Origin: Acidobacteriota bacterium
GTDB lineage: Bacteria; Acidobacteriota; Terriglobia; Bryobacterales; Bryobacteraceae
Length of the DNA: 64,000 nucleotides
Reading direction: 5' to 3'
Assembly: GCA_023436715.1 (NCBI GenBank)
Contig: JAEZIJ010000248.1
Location: forward strand, 3,358-67,357
Made by a program: the position numbers and the translations under genes. The notes beneath the pieces are model-generated. The model was not told the origin of the DNA and ran no database searches. It worked only from the letters and a program-made list of their open reading frames with translations. Shown here one piece after another: positions 35,814-44,107 of this stretch. Each line of letters opens with the position of its first letter. Position 1 is the first letter of the stretch.

Positions 35814-36242
35814 ATGGCTTTCATAACGATCCATTTGTACTACATAGGCAAGCCGCGCGACCCGAACGCCAACCGCATGGCCGAGGAGTATATCAAGCGC
35901 ACCGGCCGCTACATGCGCTGCGAAATGCGCGAGATACGTCCGGAGCGTTTCGATCCCTGGTCACGCCATCCCGCCGCGATGAAAGTGCTGCTCGATGCCG
36001 CGGGGCGCAAGCTCGATTCCGCCGCCTTTACGGCTCTGGTATCCCGTGCCGAGCTCGAAGCTCGCGATCTGGTATTCATCGTCGGCGGGTCGGACGGCCT
36101 GCCCGGAGAATGGCGCCCCCGCGCCGACCTCCTCCTGTCGCTCTCCCCGATGACCTTCCCCCACGAGTTTGCCCGCGTGATGCTGGCGGAGCAGATCTAC
36201 CGCGCTGCCACCACCCTCCGCGGCCATCCGTACCCGAGATGA
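35814..36242 (+). CDS. rlmH: 23S rRNA (pseudouridine-1915-N3)-methyltransferase RlmH
   Basis: 142 aa SPOUT methyltransferase acting on helix 69 of the assembled ribosome. It has the AdoMet-binding VFIVGGSDGLPG, LSLSPMTFPHEFARVMLAEQ and the C-terminal GHPYPR. A GGGGGAG lies 15 bases before the ATG, with a small GGAG/CTCC hairpin between. Slightly shorter than the E. coli protein. Divergent from DUF2239. Confidence 0.94.
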   Translation: MAFITIHLYYIGKPRDPNANRMAEEYIKRTGRYMRCEMREIRPERFDPWSRHPAAMKVLLDAAGRKLDSAAFTALVSRAELEARDLVFIVGGSDGLPGEWRPRADLLLSLSPMTFPHEFARVMLAEQIYRAATTLRGHPYPR

Positions 36243-36244
36243 TG

Positions 36245-36250
36245 TAGAAT
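36245..36250 (+). promoter_or_regulatory. TAGAAT -10-like box upstream of the ADOP permease
   Basis: TAGAAT lies 17 bases before the ATG at 36268, starting only 3 bases after the rlmH stop. No matching -35 is visible. Similar boxes stand just upstream of several other starts in this window. Assignment is by pattern only. Confidence 0.25.
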
Positions 36251-36267
36251 CGCGGCGAGGCAAACCC

Positions 36268-38661
36268 ATGCTCCTCCTCGCCCTGCGCGACGATCTTCGC
36301 GAGGCCCTCCGCCGCATCAGACGCAACCCTCGCACCACTCTCCTTGCGATCGGCACTCTGGCTCTTGGCATCGGCGCCGCGACCGCCGTCTTCACAATGG
36401 CCCACACGGTGCTGCTCGCCCCGCCGCCCTACCGTGATCCCGGTCGTCTTGTAAGCGTGAGCGGCATCCGGAAAGGCCGCACGCAGGGCGTAAGCGGGGC
36501 GGACTTCCTCGATTACCGAAAGGAATCCGGGCTGTTCGAGACCGCCGCCCTCGCCGCTTACGCCGAGATCAGTTGGACCGGCCAGAGCCTGCCCGGCTTC
36601 GATGGCGCCGAAGTCCTCCGCGGTCTCGTCGTCACGGCGGACTACTTCCGTGTGCTCGATCAGCCGATGGCCGCCGGTCGCGGCTTCGCACCCGATGAGG
36701 ATAAATCCGGGCACAACCGCGTCGTAGTCATCAGCTACCCACTCTGGCAGCGGCGCTTCGGCGGGCGTTCCGATGTTATCGGCCAGACTCTCACGCTCGA
36801 TAACCGGCTCTACACCGTCGTCGGCGTGACCGGTCCGCGCTTCCTGCCCTATGAGTCATACGAGGTGGTCTTCTGGGTGCCGATTGACCCCGCCACCCAA
36901 TGGCGCGATTCGCGGCAATACGACTGCTTTGCCCGGCTGGCCCCTGGCATCTCGCTCGCACAAGCCCGGCAACGCTTGGACGCGATCAGCGCGCGCCTTG
37001 CAGCGGCCTATCCGGACAGCAATGCGGGCTATAGCAGTCGAATTGACCCCTTCCTCGCCCAAATGCGCAACGTGGTGCGGATGCCTTTTCTCGCCCTCGT
37101 CGGCGCGGGTGTGTGTCTGCTGCTGATTGCCGCCGCGAACGTCGCCGCCCTCCTCTTGGCGCGCGCGACAAACCAGGCGCGCGAGATGTCGATCCGCGCC
37201 GCGCTCGGCGCCGGACGCTTGCGGCTTTACCGGATGATGCTGGCGGAAAGCGTCATCCTTGCCCTGCTCGCCAGCACCCTCGGCACGCTGCTGGGCTCCT
37301 GGCTCCTCACCATTGCCAAGGCGTTAATACCCTCGTCCTTCCACGCCGATTGGATTTTCACGATCGACCTGCGCATCCTCGTTGCGGCGTTTCTGCTTTC
37401 GACATTCGCAGGTTTCCTCGCCGGTCTGGCTCCCGCGCTCGAAAGCTTTCGACTGGCTCTCGGCGGCCTGCGCCCCGGCTTCAGCCGCAGCCGTCTGCTG
37501 CGCGGCATCGTGACCGCCGAAATTGCGCTCGCCTGCGTGCTCTCGGTGTCCGCCGGGCTGCTCGGCAAGAGCTTCGCCGAATTGCTTCAGCGTCCGCTCG
37601 GATACAATACGGACCATCTGCTCGGCATGCGCATCCGGCTGACCGGCGACCGATACAAGGATGTGGACAACAAAGCGGCATACTGGTCCCAACTCCTCGA
37701 ACGCGCGCAGGCGGTCCCCGGCGTCGCTAAGGCCGCGAACGTCTCCGATTTGCCGATGGGATGGCAGTATAGCGGCACTCGCTTCGAGGTGCCCGGCCGG
37801 CCCGCCGAATCGCCCGATGCGCTGCCCCGCTGCCACTACATCACCGCCTCTCCCGGTTACTTCGCCACCGTCGGCATCCCCGTACTTGCGGGGCGCGGTT
37901 TCACGGAAGCCGACAATGCGCAGTCTGAGCCTGTCGCGATCGTCAGCGACCTGCTCGCCGCGACCGCCTTTCCCGGCGAAAGCGCGATCGGCCGCCAGAT
38001 CAAGCCGCTCGGAGACGTCCCGCGGCGCATAGTGGGTGTGGTCCGCCGCATCCGCCACAGCGGTCCGCAGGACAAATATACGAACGAGGTCTATGTGCCC
38101 TACCGGCAGCTCTCGTCGCAGACCACGTTCCTGGTCGTCCGCACGCACGTGCCGCCCGAGTCCGTAGTGCCAGCCATCCGTGCCGCCCTTCGGGCGCTCG
38201 ACCCCGCCGTCCCCGCGTTTGAAATCCGCAGCATGGAGAAGGCGCTTCAGCGTGAGGTGGCCCTGCCACGCCTGCCAATGGCGCTCACCGTAATCTTCGC
38301 GAGCCTGGCCGCGCTGCTCGCCGGGCTCGGCCTGTTTGGCGTCATTGCCTATTGGGTCTCGCAGCGCACCAAAGAACTCGGCATCCGCGCCGCACTGGGA
38401 GCAGAGGGCCGCGAGTTGCGCGCGCTCGTACTCAGGCAGGGCGCGAGACTCGCCGCCACCGGGCTCGCGTTGGGGCTTGCGGCGTCGCTCGCCGCCGGAC
38501 GCCTTCTTCGCAGCCTGCTTTACGGAATGAGTGAGCGAGACCTTTCGGTTTACGCCGGCGTAGTCGCCCTGGTTGCCCTGACCACGTTACTGGCGTGCTG
38601 GCTGCCGGCGGAACGCGCTGCCCGCGCCGATCCGGCCTCCGCCCTCCGGGACCAGGGCTGA
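36268..38661 (+). CDS. ADOP-like (acidobacterial duplicated orphan permease) MacB/FtsX-type protein
   Basis: 797 aa. The N-terminal RRIRRNPRTTLLAIGTLALGIGAATAVFT opens a first FtsX half (RNPRTTLLAIGTLALGIG), followed by a large periplasmic MacB-like domain (YPLWQRRFGGRSDVIGQTL), then three membrane segments including LLLARATNQAREMSIRAALGAG. A second copy of the same layout ends with RTKELGIRAALGAEGRELR. No ATPase gene is adjacent, as expected for these 'orphan' permeases, which are very numerous in Acidobacteriota. Substrate unknown. Confidence 0.88.
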   Translation: MLLLALRDDLREALRRIRRNPRTTLLAIGTLALGIGAATAVFTMAHTVLLAPPPYRDPGRLVSVSGIRKGRTQGVSGADFLDYRKESGLFETAALAAYAEISWTGQSLPGFDGAEVLRGLVVTADYFRVLDQPMAAGRGFAPDEDKSGHNRVVVISYPLWQRRFGGRSDVIGQTLTLDNRLYTVVGVTGPRFLPYESYEVVFWVPIDPATQWRDSRQYDCFARLAPGISLAQARQRLDAISARLAAAYPDSNAGYSSRIDPFLAQMRNVVRMPFLALVGAGVCLLLIAAANVAALLLARATNQAREMSIRAALGAGRLRLYRMMLAESVILALLASTLGTLLGSWLLTIAKALIPSSFHADWIFTIDLRILVAAFLLSTFAGFLAGLAPALESFRLALGGLRPGFSRSRLLRGIVTAEIALACVLSVSAGLLGKSFAELLQRPLGYNTDHLLGMRIRLTGDRYKDVDNKAAYWSQLLERAQAVPGVAKAANVSDLPMGWQYSGTRFEVPGRPAESPDALPRCHYITASPGYFATVGIPVLAGRGFTEADNAQSEPVAIVSDLLAATAFPGESAIGRQIKPLGDVPRRIVGVVRRIRHSGPQDKYTNEVYVPYRQLSSQTTFLVVRTHVPPESVVPAIRAALRALDPAVPAFEIRSMEKALQREVALPRLPMALTVIFASLAALLAGLGLFGVIAYWVSQRTKELGIRAALGAEGRELRALVLRQGARLAATGLALGLAASLAAGRLLRSLLYGMSERDLSVYAGVVALVALTTLLACWLPAERAARADPASALRDQG

Positions 38662-38685
38662 TTCGAACGGCCTCCGCACCCGATC

Positions 38686-39621
38686 GTGTATCTTCAAATT
38701 GTGAGGCACCGTTTCCCCCCCGGGGTCGTTCTGCTCGTCCTTATCGCAATCTGCGGCGGAATCATCGCCGGGGTTGCCGTCCTGCGCGCGCGAAGTTACT
38801 CTACGGCCAGCCTCATTCGCCGGCTGCCCACGCAGAATGCCATCCTCGTTTACATCGATTTCGGTGCCCTCCGCCGCGCGGGCGTGCTCGACCTTCTCAC
38901 GGCTTCGAGCGTTGCCCAGGAACCCGAGTACCGCTCGTTCGTAGATCAAACGGGCTTCGATTACGCTCGCGATCTCGATTCCGCCCTCGTGTCGTTCGCG
39001 CCCACAGGCAAGTTCTTCCTCCTCCGCGGCCGTTTCGACTGGAAAAGCCTGAACGACTATACGATCGCGCACGGCGGCTCATGCCAGAACACGTTCTGCA
39101 AGGTGAAGGGCAGCACCGAAGATCGCCTGATTTCCTATTTCCCCCTCAAGAACGATGTGATGGCCCTGGCCGTCAGCAAGGACGAATCGGCGGTCGGGGA
39201 AATCCAGACGCGTCATCCCGAGCAGGGCCTGACGATCCCCCCCGAGCCCGTATGGTCGGTGATCGACACATCGGTACTGAAACAGAACACGTCGCTGCCC
39301 TCGGGCACACGCATGTTCGCGAGCGCGCTCGAAGGCGCGGAAAGAGTTGTCCTCGCGCTCGGGCCCGACGGCTCGGCGATGCGCCTGAGGCTTGACGTCA
39401 CCTGCCGCAACCCGGAGACCGCGGCATCGCTCGCCTCGCAGTTTACCGACATCACGGCTGAGCTTCGGTCCCTGATCGTCCGCGAAAACCAGACCCCCAA
39501 TCCGCGCGACCTCAGCGGAATCCTTACTGCCGGGAAGTTCGAGCACAAGGGCCGGCACGCGGTTGGCTACTGGCCGGTTCAACGCAGCTTCCTGGAATCG
39601 CTGGCCGGAGGCGGCCTGTAG
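38686..39621 (+). CDS. Membrane-anchored hypothetical protein
   Basis: 311 aa from GTG 38686 (GTG 38701 is an alternative). One N-terminal membrane segment (GVVLLVLIAICGGIIAGVAV) with the rest outside. Motifs are few: a Cys pair in CQNTFCKV near 146-151 and a repeated theme of aspartate and serine residues. Not recognised. Its stop overlaps the GTG of the PfkB kinase by 1 base, so the two are likely translationally coupled. Confidence 0.65.
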   Translation: MYLQIVRHRFPPGVVLLVLIAICGGIIAGVAVLRARSYSTASLIRRLPTQNAILVYIDFGALRRAGVLDLLTASSVAQEPEYRSFVDQTGFDYARDLDSALVSFAPTGKFFLLRGRFDWKSLNDYTIAHGGSCQNTFCKVKGSTEDRLISYFPLKNDVMALAVSKDESAVGEIQTRHPEQGLTIPPEPVWSVIDTSVLKQNTSLPSGTRMFASALEGAERVVLALGPDGSAMRLRLDVTCRNPETAASLASQFTDITAELRSLIVRENQTPNPRDLSGILTAGKFEHKGRHAVGYWPVQRSFLESLAGGGL

Positions 39622-40559
39622 TGACGCCCACCGGCGTGCTGTGCTGCGGAAGTATCGTCCTCGACATCATAGTGCGGCCGGTGGACGGTTTCGTCTTCAA
39701 CACTTCCGTCTGGGTGGATGCCATTGAGCAGCAGCTTGGCGGAAACGGTGCAAGCACTTCATACACTCTCGCGGTGCTCGGCGCGCCGGTGCGTCTCGTC
39801 GGCGTCGTGGGCCGCGACTCGTTCGGTGAAACCGCCCTTGCGCGCCTCAAAAGCGCCGGCTGCGATGTAAGCAACATCTGTGTATCCGAGAGCCGCACCG
39901 CAACGAGTGTGGTTGTGGTGAACTCCGCCGGCGACCGCGCCCTTCTGCACCAGCCGGGCGCGAGCGCCACTGCCTTTTCCCAGGGCATCAACTTCGCACC
40001 CGCGCTCATCGCCGGCCTCTCCCATTTCCACTTCGCAAACCCGTTTTCCCTTCCGCGGCTCAGGACCCGCACCGCTGAAATCGTGCGCGCAGCCCGTGCC
40101 GCCGGCCTCACCGTGTCCGTCGACACGGGATGGGATTCCAAGGGCAGATGGCTGGAAGACCTCGGACCCTGCCTTCCGTGGACGGATCTGTTGTTCGTCA
40201 ACGGAGAGGAAGCTCGGATGCTGACCGGAATCGAGGACCCTCGCGGGGCCGCGCGGCAATTGCGGGAACTGGGAGCCAAGACCGTAGTGGTGAAACTGGG
40301 CTCCGCGGGCTGCTTCGTATTACACGACGCCGGGGAGATCTCCTCGCCCGCGTTCAATGTTCATGTTGTCGATACAACCGGCGCCGGCGATTGTTTCGCG
40401 GGAGGGTTCCTGGCTGCGCTCGGCCGGGGTGCCTCGCTTGAGGAAGCGGCCCGGTTTGCCAACGCCGTGGCCGCGCTCAACGTGCAGTCGGCCGGAGCGA
40501 CCGAAGGCGTGCTGCCGTACGAAGAAACGCTTGCGTGGATCTCCGCCGAGCGCCACTGA
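39621..40559 (+). CDS. PfkB-family carbohydrate kinase
   Basis: 312 aa from a GTG start. It has the first PfkB signature region GGNGASTSYTLAVLG (40-54), sugar-binding residues, NGEEARMLTGI, and the second signature DTTGAGDCFAGGFLAALG (251 onward) with the catalytic base Asp257. The family phosphorylates sugars, nucleosides or aminoimidazole riboside; the substrate cannot be assigned. Confidence 0.92.
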   Translation: MTPTGVLCCGSIVLDIIVRPVDGFVFNTSVWVDAIEQQLGGNGASTSYTLAVLGAPVRLVGVVGRDSFGETALARLKSAGCDVSNICVSESRTATSVVVVNSAGDRALLHQPGASATAFSQGINFAPALIAGLSHFHFANPFSLPRLRTRTAEIVRAARAAGLTVSVDTGWDSKGRWLEDLGPCLPWTDLLFVNGEEARMLTGIEDPRGAARQLRELGAKTVVVKLGSAGCFVLHDAGEISSPAFNVHVVDTTGAGDCFAGGFLAALGRGASLEEAARFANAVAALNVQSAGATEGVLPYEETLAWISAERH

Positions 40560-40567
40560 GCCGCACT

Positions 40568-40834
40568 TCAGGAATTGACAGCCGTCTGGGAGCGGTAGTA
40601 GGCCAGCAGCTTGGCTTCCTCGTACCCGATCTCGCGGGCGTACTGGCGGATGTAGCTCGTGTTGTAGATTCCGCCCGGTAACTGCTCGAAGTCCCCTTCC
40701 TCAATGGCCAGAAGGAAGCGCATGCTGATCTTCGTGCTATCGGCAATTTCCCGGAGAGAAATCCCCTTGTGCTGGCGCAAAGCTGGCAGATTCAGCCGGT
40801 TGGCTACGGTAGTATTATTGCCATTCTTCCCCAT
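40568..40834 (-). CDS. Lone RodZ-type N-terminal HTH domain protein
   Basis: 88 aa. It matches the HTH_25/RodZ N-terminal domain: LPALRQHKGISLREIADSTKIS (split as LRQHKGISLREIADST), FLLAIEEGDFEQLPGGIYN and SYIRQYAREIGYEE. Full RodZ also has a membrane segment and a periplasmic domain; both are missing, so this is only the cytoplasmic module. A TTG at 40855 would add seven residues. It diverges from the PEGA protein; a regulatory or MreB-binding role is possible. Confidence 0.72.
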   Translation of the reverse strand: MGKNGNNTTVANRLNLPALRQHKGISLREIADSTKISMRFLLAIEEGDFEQLPGGIYNTSYIRQYAREIGYEEAKLLAYYRSQTAVNS

Positions 40835-40930
40835 TCTGGCGTCCGTCCGATTCAATTGGGGTGATTTAGAAGACCCATGCTAGCACAAATAAGGGTCATG
40901 TCCGACACCGGTTTTCCGTGGTATTCTTCC

Positions 40931-40959
40931 TTGAGTAAATTAAGCATACCCAATACTTT
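40931..40959 (+). promoter_or_regulatory. Sigma-70-like promoter of the PEGA-protein gene
   Basis: TTGAGT (40931-40936), a 17-base spacer, then TACTTT (40954-40959). Predicted start near 40966 leaves a leader of about 47 nt before ATG 41013. This supports the ATG rather than the TTG at 40959 as the start. The 178-base gap 40835-41012 holds nothing else that I see. Confidence 0.45.
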
Positions 40960-41012
40960 TGACCGCGGCGGCTTCCGGGCGGGCAGGCGTCGTAGTCGCC
41001 CTGGTGAATTCC

Positions 41013-44000
41013 ATGGAAGCGAAAGAACTTCTCGCACAGGCACAGAGCCTGTGCGCACAGCAGTTGTACGACGAAGGGATGGCGGCGGTACGCCGGGCGT
41101 TGGAGCTCGATCCGAGCGATCCCGCAATTCGGACGGCGTTGCTCGACCTTCTGGTCGAGCGCGCGCGCGGCCTGATCGATACGGATTTGCCCGCGGCCGA
41201 ACCACTCATCCAGCAGGCGCTCGAAATCGACCCGGCACATGCGGCCGCCAGAAGCCTGCGTACCCGGCTGCTCGACCACAAGCGCGACCAGGCGGTGATT
41301 CGCTGCTTCATGCAGGCCCGGCAGTATCGGGCCTCGGGGGAACTCGACAAGGCGCTCGCGGAAGCCGAGCAGTGCCTGGCCACCTATCCCCTCGACCCGC
41401 GACTCGCCCAGCTCCGGGACATTCTGAGCAAGGAACTGCAACAAAATCGGCCTAAAGCGCGTCCGGTGGACCTGGCTGCGCCGCGGCAACCCGAACAGGA
41501 CGCGAAGCCGCCGGAACCCGTCCCGGACACTCCAACAACGGAGATGCCGCCCGCCGAGGTGCCGCCCGCGCAGGCGCCCGCCGCCGCGCCTGCTCCTAAC
41601 GTCGATGACCTGTTCGGCGCTGCGCCGCCTGCGGCGGGATTGCCGACCGTTGCCGTCCCCGTCCCTGCTGCTCCGCCGGCTCCTGCCGCGCAACCGCCTG
41701 AACCCGCACCGTCCCCGCTGAACGTCGACGACCTGTTCAGCGCTGCGCCGCCCGCGGCGGGATTGCCGACTGTAGCCGTCCCTGTCCCCGCTGCGCCGCC
41801 AGCTCCTGCCGCGCAACCGCCCGAACCCGCACCGTCCCCGCGGACCGTCGATGACCTGTTCGGCGCTGCGCCGCCCGCGGCGGGATTGCCGACCGTTGCC
41901 GTCCCCGTCCCCGCTGCTCCGCCAGCTCCTGCCGCGCAACCGCCCGAACCCGCACCATCCCCTCTGAACGTCGACGACCTGTTCGGCGCTGCGCCCCCTG
42001 CGGCGGGATTGCCGACCGTTGCCGTCCCTGTCCCCGCTGCTCCGCCGGCTCCTGCCGCGCAACCGCCTGAACCCGCGGCGGCTACTCCCGCGCCCACGCC
42101 CCCTCCGCCCCAGCCGAAACCCAAGGCGCCGATGAATCCGGGAGTCAAGTGGGCCATCATCGGCGGAGTGGGAGCCATTGCGGTACTCCTGCTCGGCATC
42201 GTCGGGTTTAGTCTCTTGCGCAAGGGATCGACTCCCGCGGAAAGCATCGTCAACGTTGAAGTACGCACACAGCCGGCGGGCGCGGTGGTGCGCGTGGACG
42301 GCAAAACCCGCGGCACATCGAATTTTTCGTTGGAAGTCGCGCCGGGAACGTACCAGTTACAGGCGACGCTCGATGGCTATCTTCCGGCATCGACGTCCAT
42401 CACTGTTGCTCCAGGCGCGGCGAAGCCGGTCGAACTGACGCTCCAACCGATGCCCCAAACAGTCCGGCTGTTCACGGACGCAACGGAAGGCAAAGTCACG
42501 CTTGACGGCCAACCCCCGCGCGATCTGCTCGAAGGGCAGTTGACGATCGACTCCATCGCCCCCGGCAAACACACAGTGACCATTGCCGCCCGAAACAGCG
42601 AGGCGTCGTTCGTTTTCGAACTGGTGCCCGGCGGGGTTCCGGTTGTAACCGGCCAGCCCTCGGTCAAAAACGTTGCCGCACTGGTAGTGAGCAGCTTCGG
42701 CAACCGCGCACGCATCTACAGCAGCATCGCGCCTGCGAAGGCACAAATGGACAGCGCGCCCGCGGGAGAACTTGGGCCCGACGGTCTGGAGTTGAGCGGT
42801 CTTGCGCCCGGCCCGCACGACCTCGCCGTGAGCGACGGCAAAACGAACCTGAAAAAAGTGATCGAGATCGGCCCGGCGCCGGTGCTGACGGCCTTCCTGC
42901 AATCGGATCAGAATATCGGAACGCTGGTCGTTATGGCCGGCGAGGATGGCGCCGACGTGTACGTAGACGGCGCCAAGTACCGCCGGCAGACGGCCCGCGG
43001 CGGCCAGTTGCGCATCCCGCGCACACCGAAGGAGTACCGCGTGCGAATCGCCAAAGCGGGATTCCAGGACGTGCCCGAGCAGGTTGTCCAGATCGCCAAG
43101 GGCGAAGAGAAGAAGGTGGTGTTCAAGCTCGTTGCGCTGCCCACCACCGCCCACCTCGCGATCGCAGGAGCGGTTCCCGGCGCGCAGGTTTTCCTCGACC
43201 AGAATCCTGTGGGCACGGTGCAGCCTGACGGATCTTTCCAGATCCAGACCGTTGCCCCTGGTGAGCACGTAGTCGAACTGCGCAGGGATAAGGCGAGGTC
43301 TCAGCCCGTGCACAGGAGCTTCACCGCCGGCCAGACGGTCAGGCTGGCGGATGCGGACGTTATCCTGAAGAGCGCCACAGGAACCCTGCGCTTCAACATA
43401 CAGCCCGCCGGAGCGCAGGTCAGCGTCGCGCGCGCGGGCGGCCCATCCCAGACCGCCACAGGGAGCACGATGGAACTCGAAGAGGGTTCCTACACCGTGA
43501 CAGCGCACGCCGCCGGCCACGTCGAGCGGAGCGAACAGGTGCGGATTACCGGAGGCCAGACAGCGACCGTAACCATCGCGCTGGAGCGCGAGCAGCGCAA
43601 GCCCACCGTGGTCGCGACCGGAATGGAAGGGTGGGGCTCCGGAGCCTGGAATCCGGAGAAGGAGTGGTTCGTACGTCGCGGAGGCGGTTTCGTATTGTAC
43701 AAGTCAACGGGCGCGGGCACGTATTCCTTTAACATCATGTTCTCCGCCGGCGGCGGCCTGATCCGCGGGAAGAACCTGGAATGGGTTGTGGACTACAAGG
43801 ACGACCGCAACTACGTTCTGTTCCGCCTCGACAAGAATGAATTCCGCCGCATACGGAGCGTGAACGGCAAGCGCACGGAAATGGTCAAGAAGCAGCATGG
43901 GTTGGGCATCGGCGACTACCTCATGGCCGCGCTTCAGGTCGAAGTAACGCCCGCCGGCGTAACTAATCGTGCGCGAAAGGGCGAGCAGTGGGTAGTGATC

Positions 44001-44105
44001 GATTCCTGGACGCAGCCCGGCCTCACCCAGGACCGGTTCGGAATACGCATCGAAGGCAAGGATGAAATCAGGCTGTCCGGGTTCAGTTTTTACCCGAAGG
44101 AGTAG
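41013..44105 (+). CDS. Large TPR-linker-TM-PEGA protein with four 41-aa DDLF repeats
   Basis: 1030 aa. Residues 1-140 are TPR-like helices (ALELDPSDPAIRTALL, ALEIDPAHAAA). A Pro/Ala-rich linker follows with four repeats of a 41-aa unit opening NVDDLFGAAPPAAG (residues 196-355). One membrane segment is at about 380-402 (KWAIIGGVGAIAVLLLGIVG). Then several PEGA-type beta units (VRTQPAGAVVRVDGKTRG, FNIQPAGAQVSVA). The last 165 residues form a lectin/laminin-G-like domain (WVVDYKDDRNYVLFRLDK). So a cytoplasmic sensor-like head is tied to an exported repeat stalk. ATG 41013 chosen over TTG 40959. Confidence 0.85.
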   Translation: MEAKELLAQAQSLCAQQLYDEGMAAVRRALELDPSDPAIRTALLDLLVERARGLIDTDLPAAEPLIQQALEIDPAHAAARSLRTRLLDHKRDQAVIRCFMQARQYRASGELDKALAEAEQCLATYPLDPRLAQLRDILSKELQQNRPKARPVDLAAPRQPEQDAKPPEPVPDTPTTEMPPAEVPPAQAPAAAPAPNVDDLFGAAPPAAGLPTVAVPVPAAPPAPAAQPPEPAPSPLNVDDLFSAAPPAAGLPTVAVPVPAAPPAPAAQPPEPAPSPRTVDDLFGAAPPAAGLPTVAVPVPAAPPAPAAQPPEPAPSPLNVDDLFGAAPPAAGLPTVAVPVPAAPPAPAAQPPEPAAATPAPTPPPPQPKPKAPMNPGVKWAIIGGVGAIAVLLLGIVGFSLLRKGSTPAESIVNVEVRTQPAGAVVRVDGKTRGTSNFSLEVAPGTYQLQATLDGYLPASTSITVAPGAAKPVELTLQPMPQTVRLFTDATEGKVTLDGQPPRDLLEGQLTIDSIAPGKHTVTIAARNSEASFVFELVPGGVPVVTGQPSVKNVAALVVSSFGNRARIYSSIAPAKAQMDSAPAGELGPDGLELSGLAPGPHDLAVSDGKTNLKKVIEIGPAPVLTAFLQSDQNIGTLVVMAGEDGADVYVDGAKYRRQTARGGQLRIPRTPKEYRVRIAKAGFQDVPEQVVQIAKGEEKKVVFKLVALPTTAHLAIAGAVPGAQVFLDQNPVGTVQPDGSFQIQTVAPGEHVVELRRDKARSQPVHRSFTAGQTVRLADADVILKSATGTLRFNIQPAGAQVSVARAGGPSQTATGSTMELEEGSYTVTAHAAGHVERSEQVRITGGQTATVTIALEREQRKPTVVATGMEGWGSGAWNPEKEWFVRRGGGFVLYKSTGAGTYSFNIMFSAGGGLIRGKNLEWVVDYKDDRNYVLFRLDKNEFRRIRSVNGKRTEMVKKQHGLGIGDYLMAALQVEVTPAGVTNRARKGEQWVVIDSWTQPGLTQDRFGIRIEGKDEIRLSGFSFYPKE
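41598..42077 (+). repeat. Four 123-bp in-frame tandem repeats within the PEGA gene
   Basis: Units start at 41598, 41721, 41844 and 41967, exactly 123 bases apart. They differ by scattered mostly third-position changes; the fourth unit diverges in its last dozen bases. They encode the VDDLFGAAPP unit. The pattern suggests recent duplication with the protein sequence held. Confidence 0.9.
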
Positions 44106-44107
44106 TC

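Noticed and set aside
41384..42316. 310-aa Gly/Ala-rich minus-strand frame
   Set aside because: Mirror of the Pro/Ala repeats of the PEGA gene, not an independent gene.
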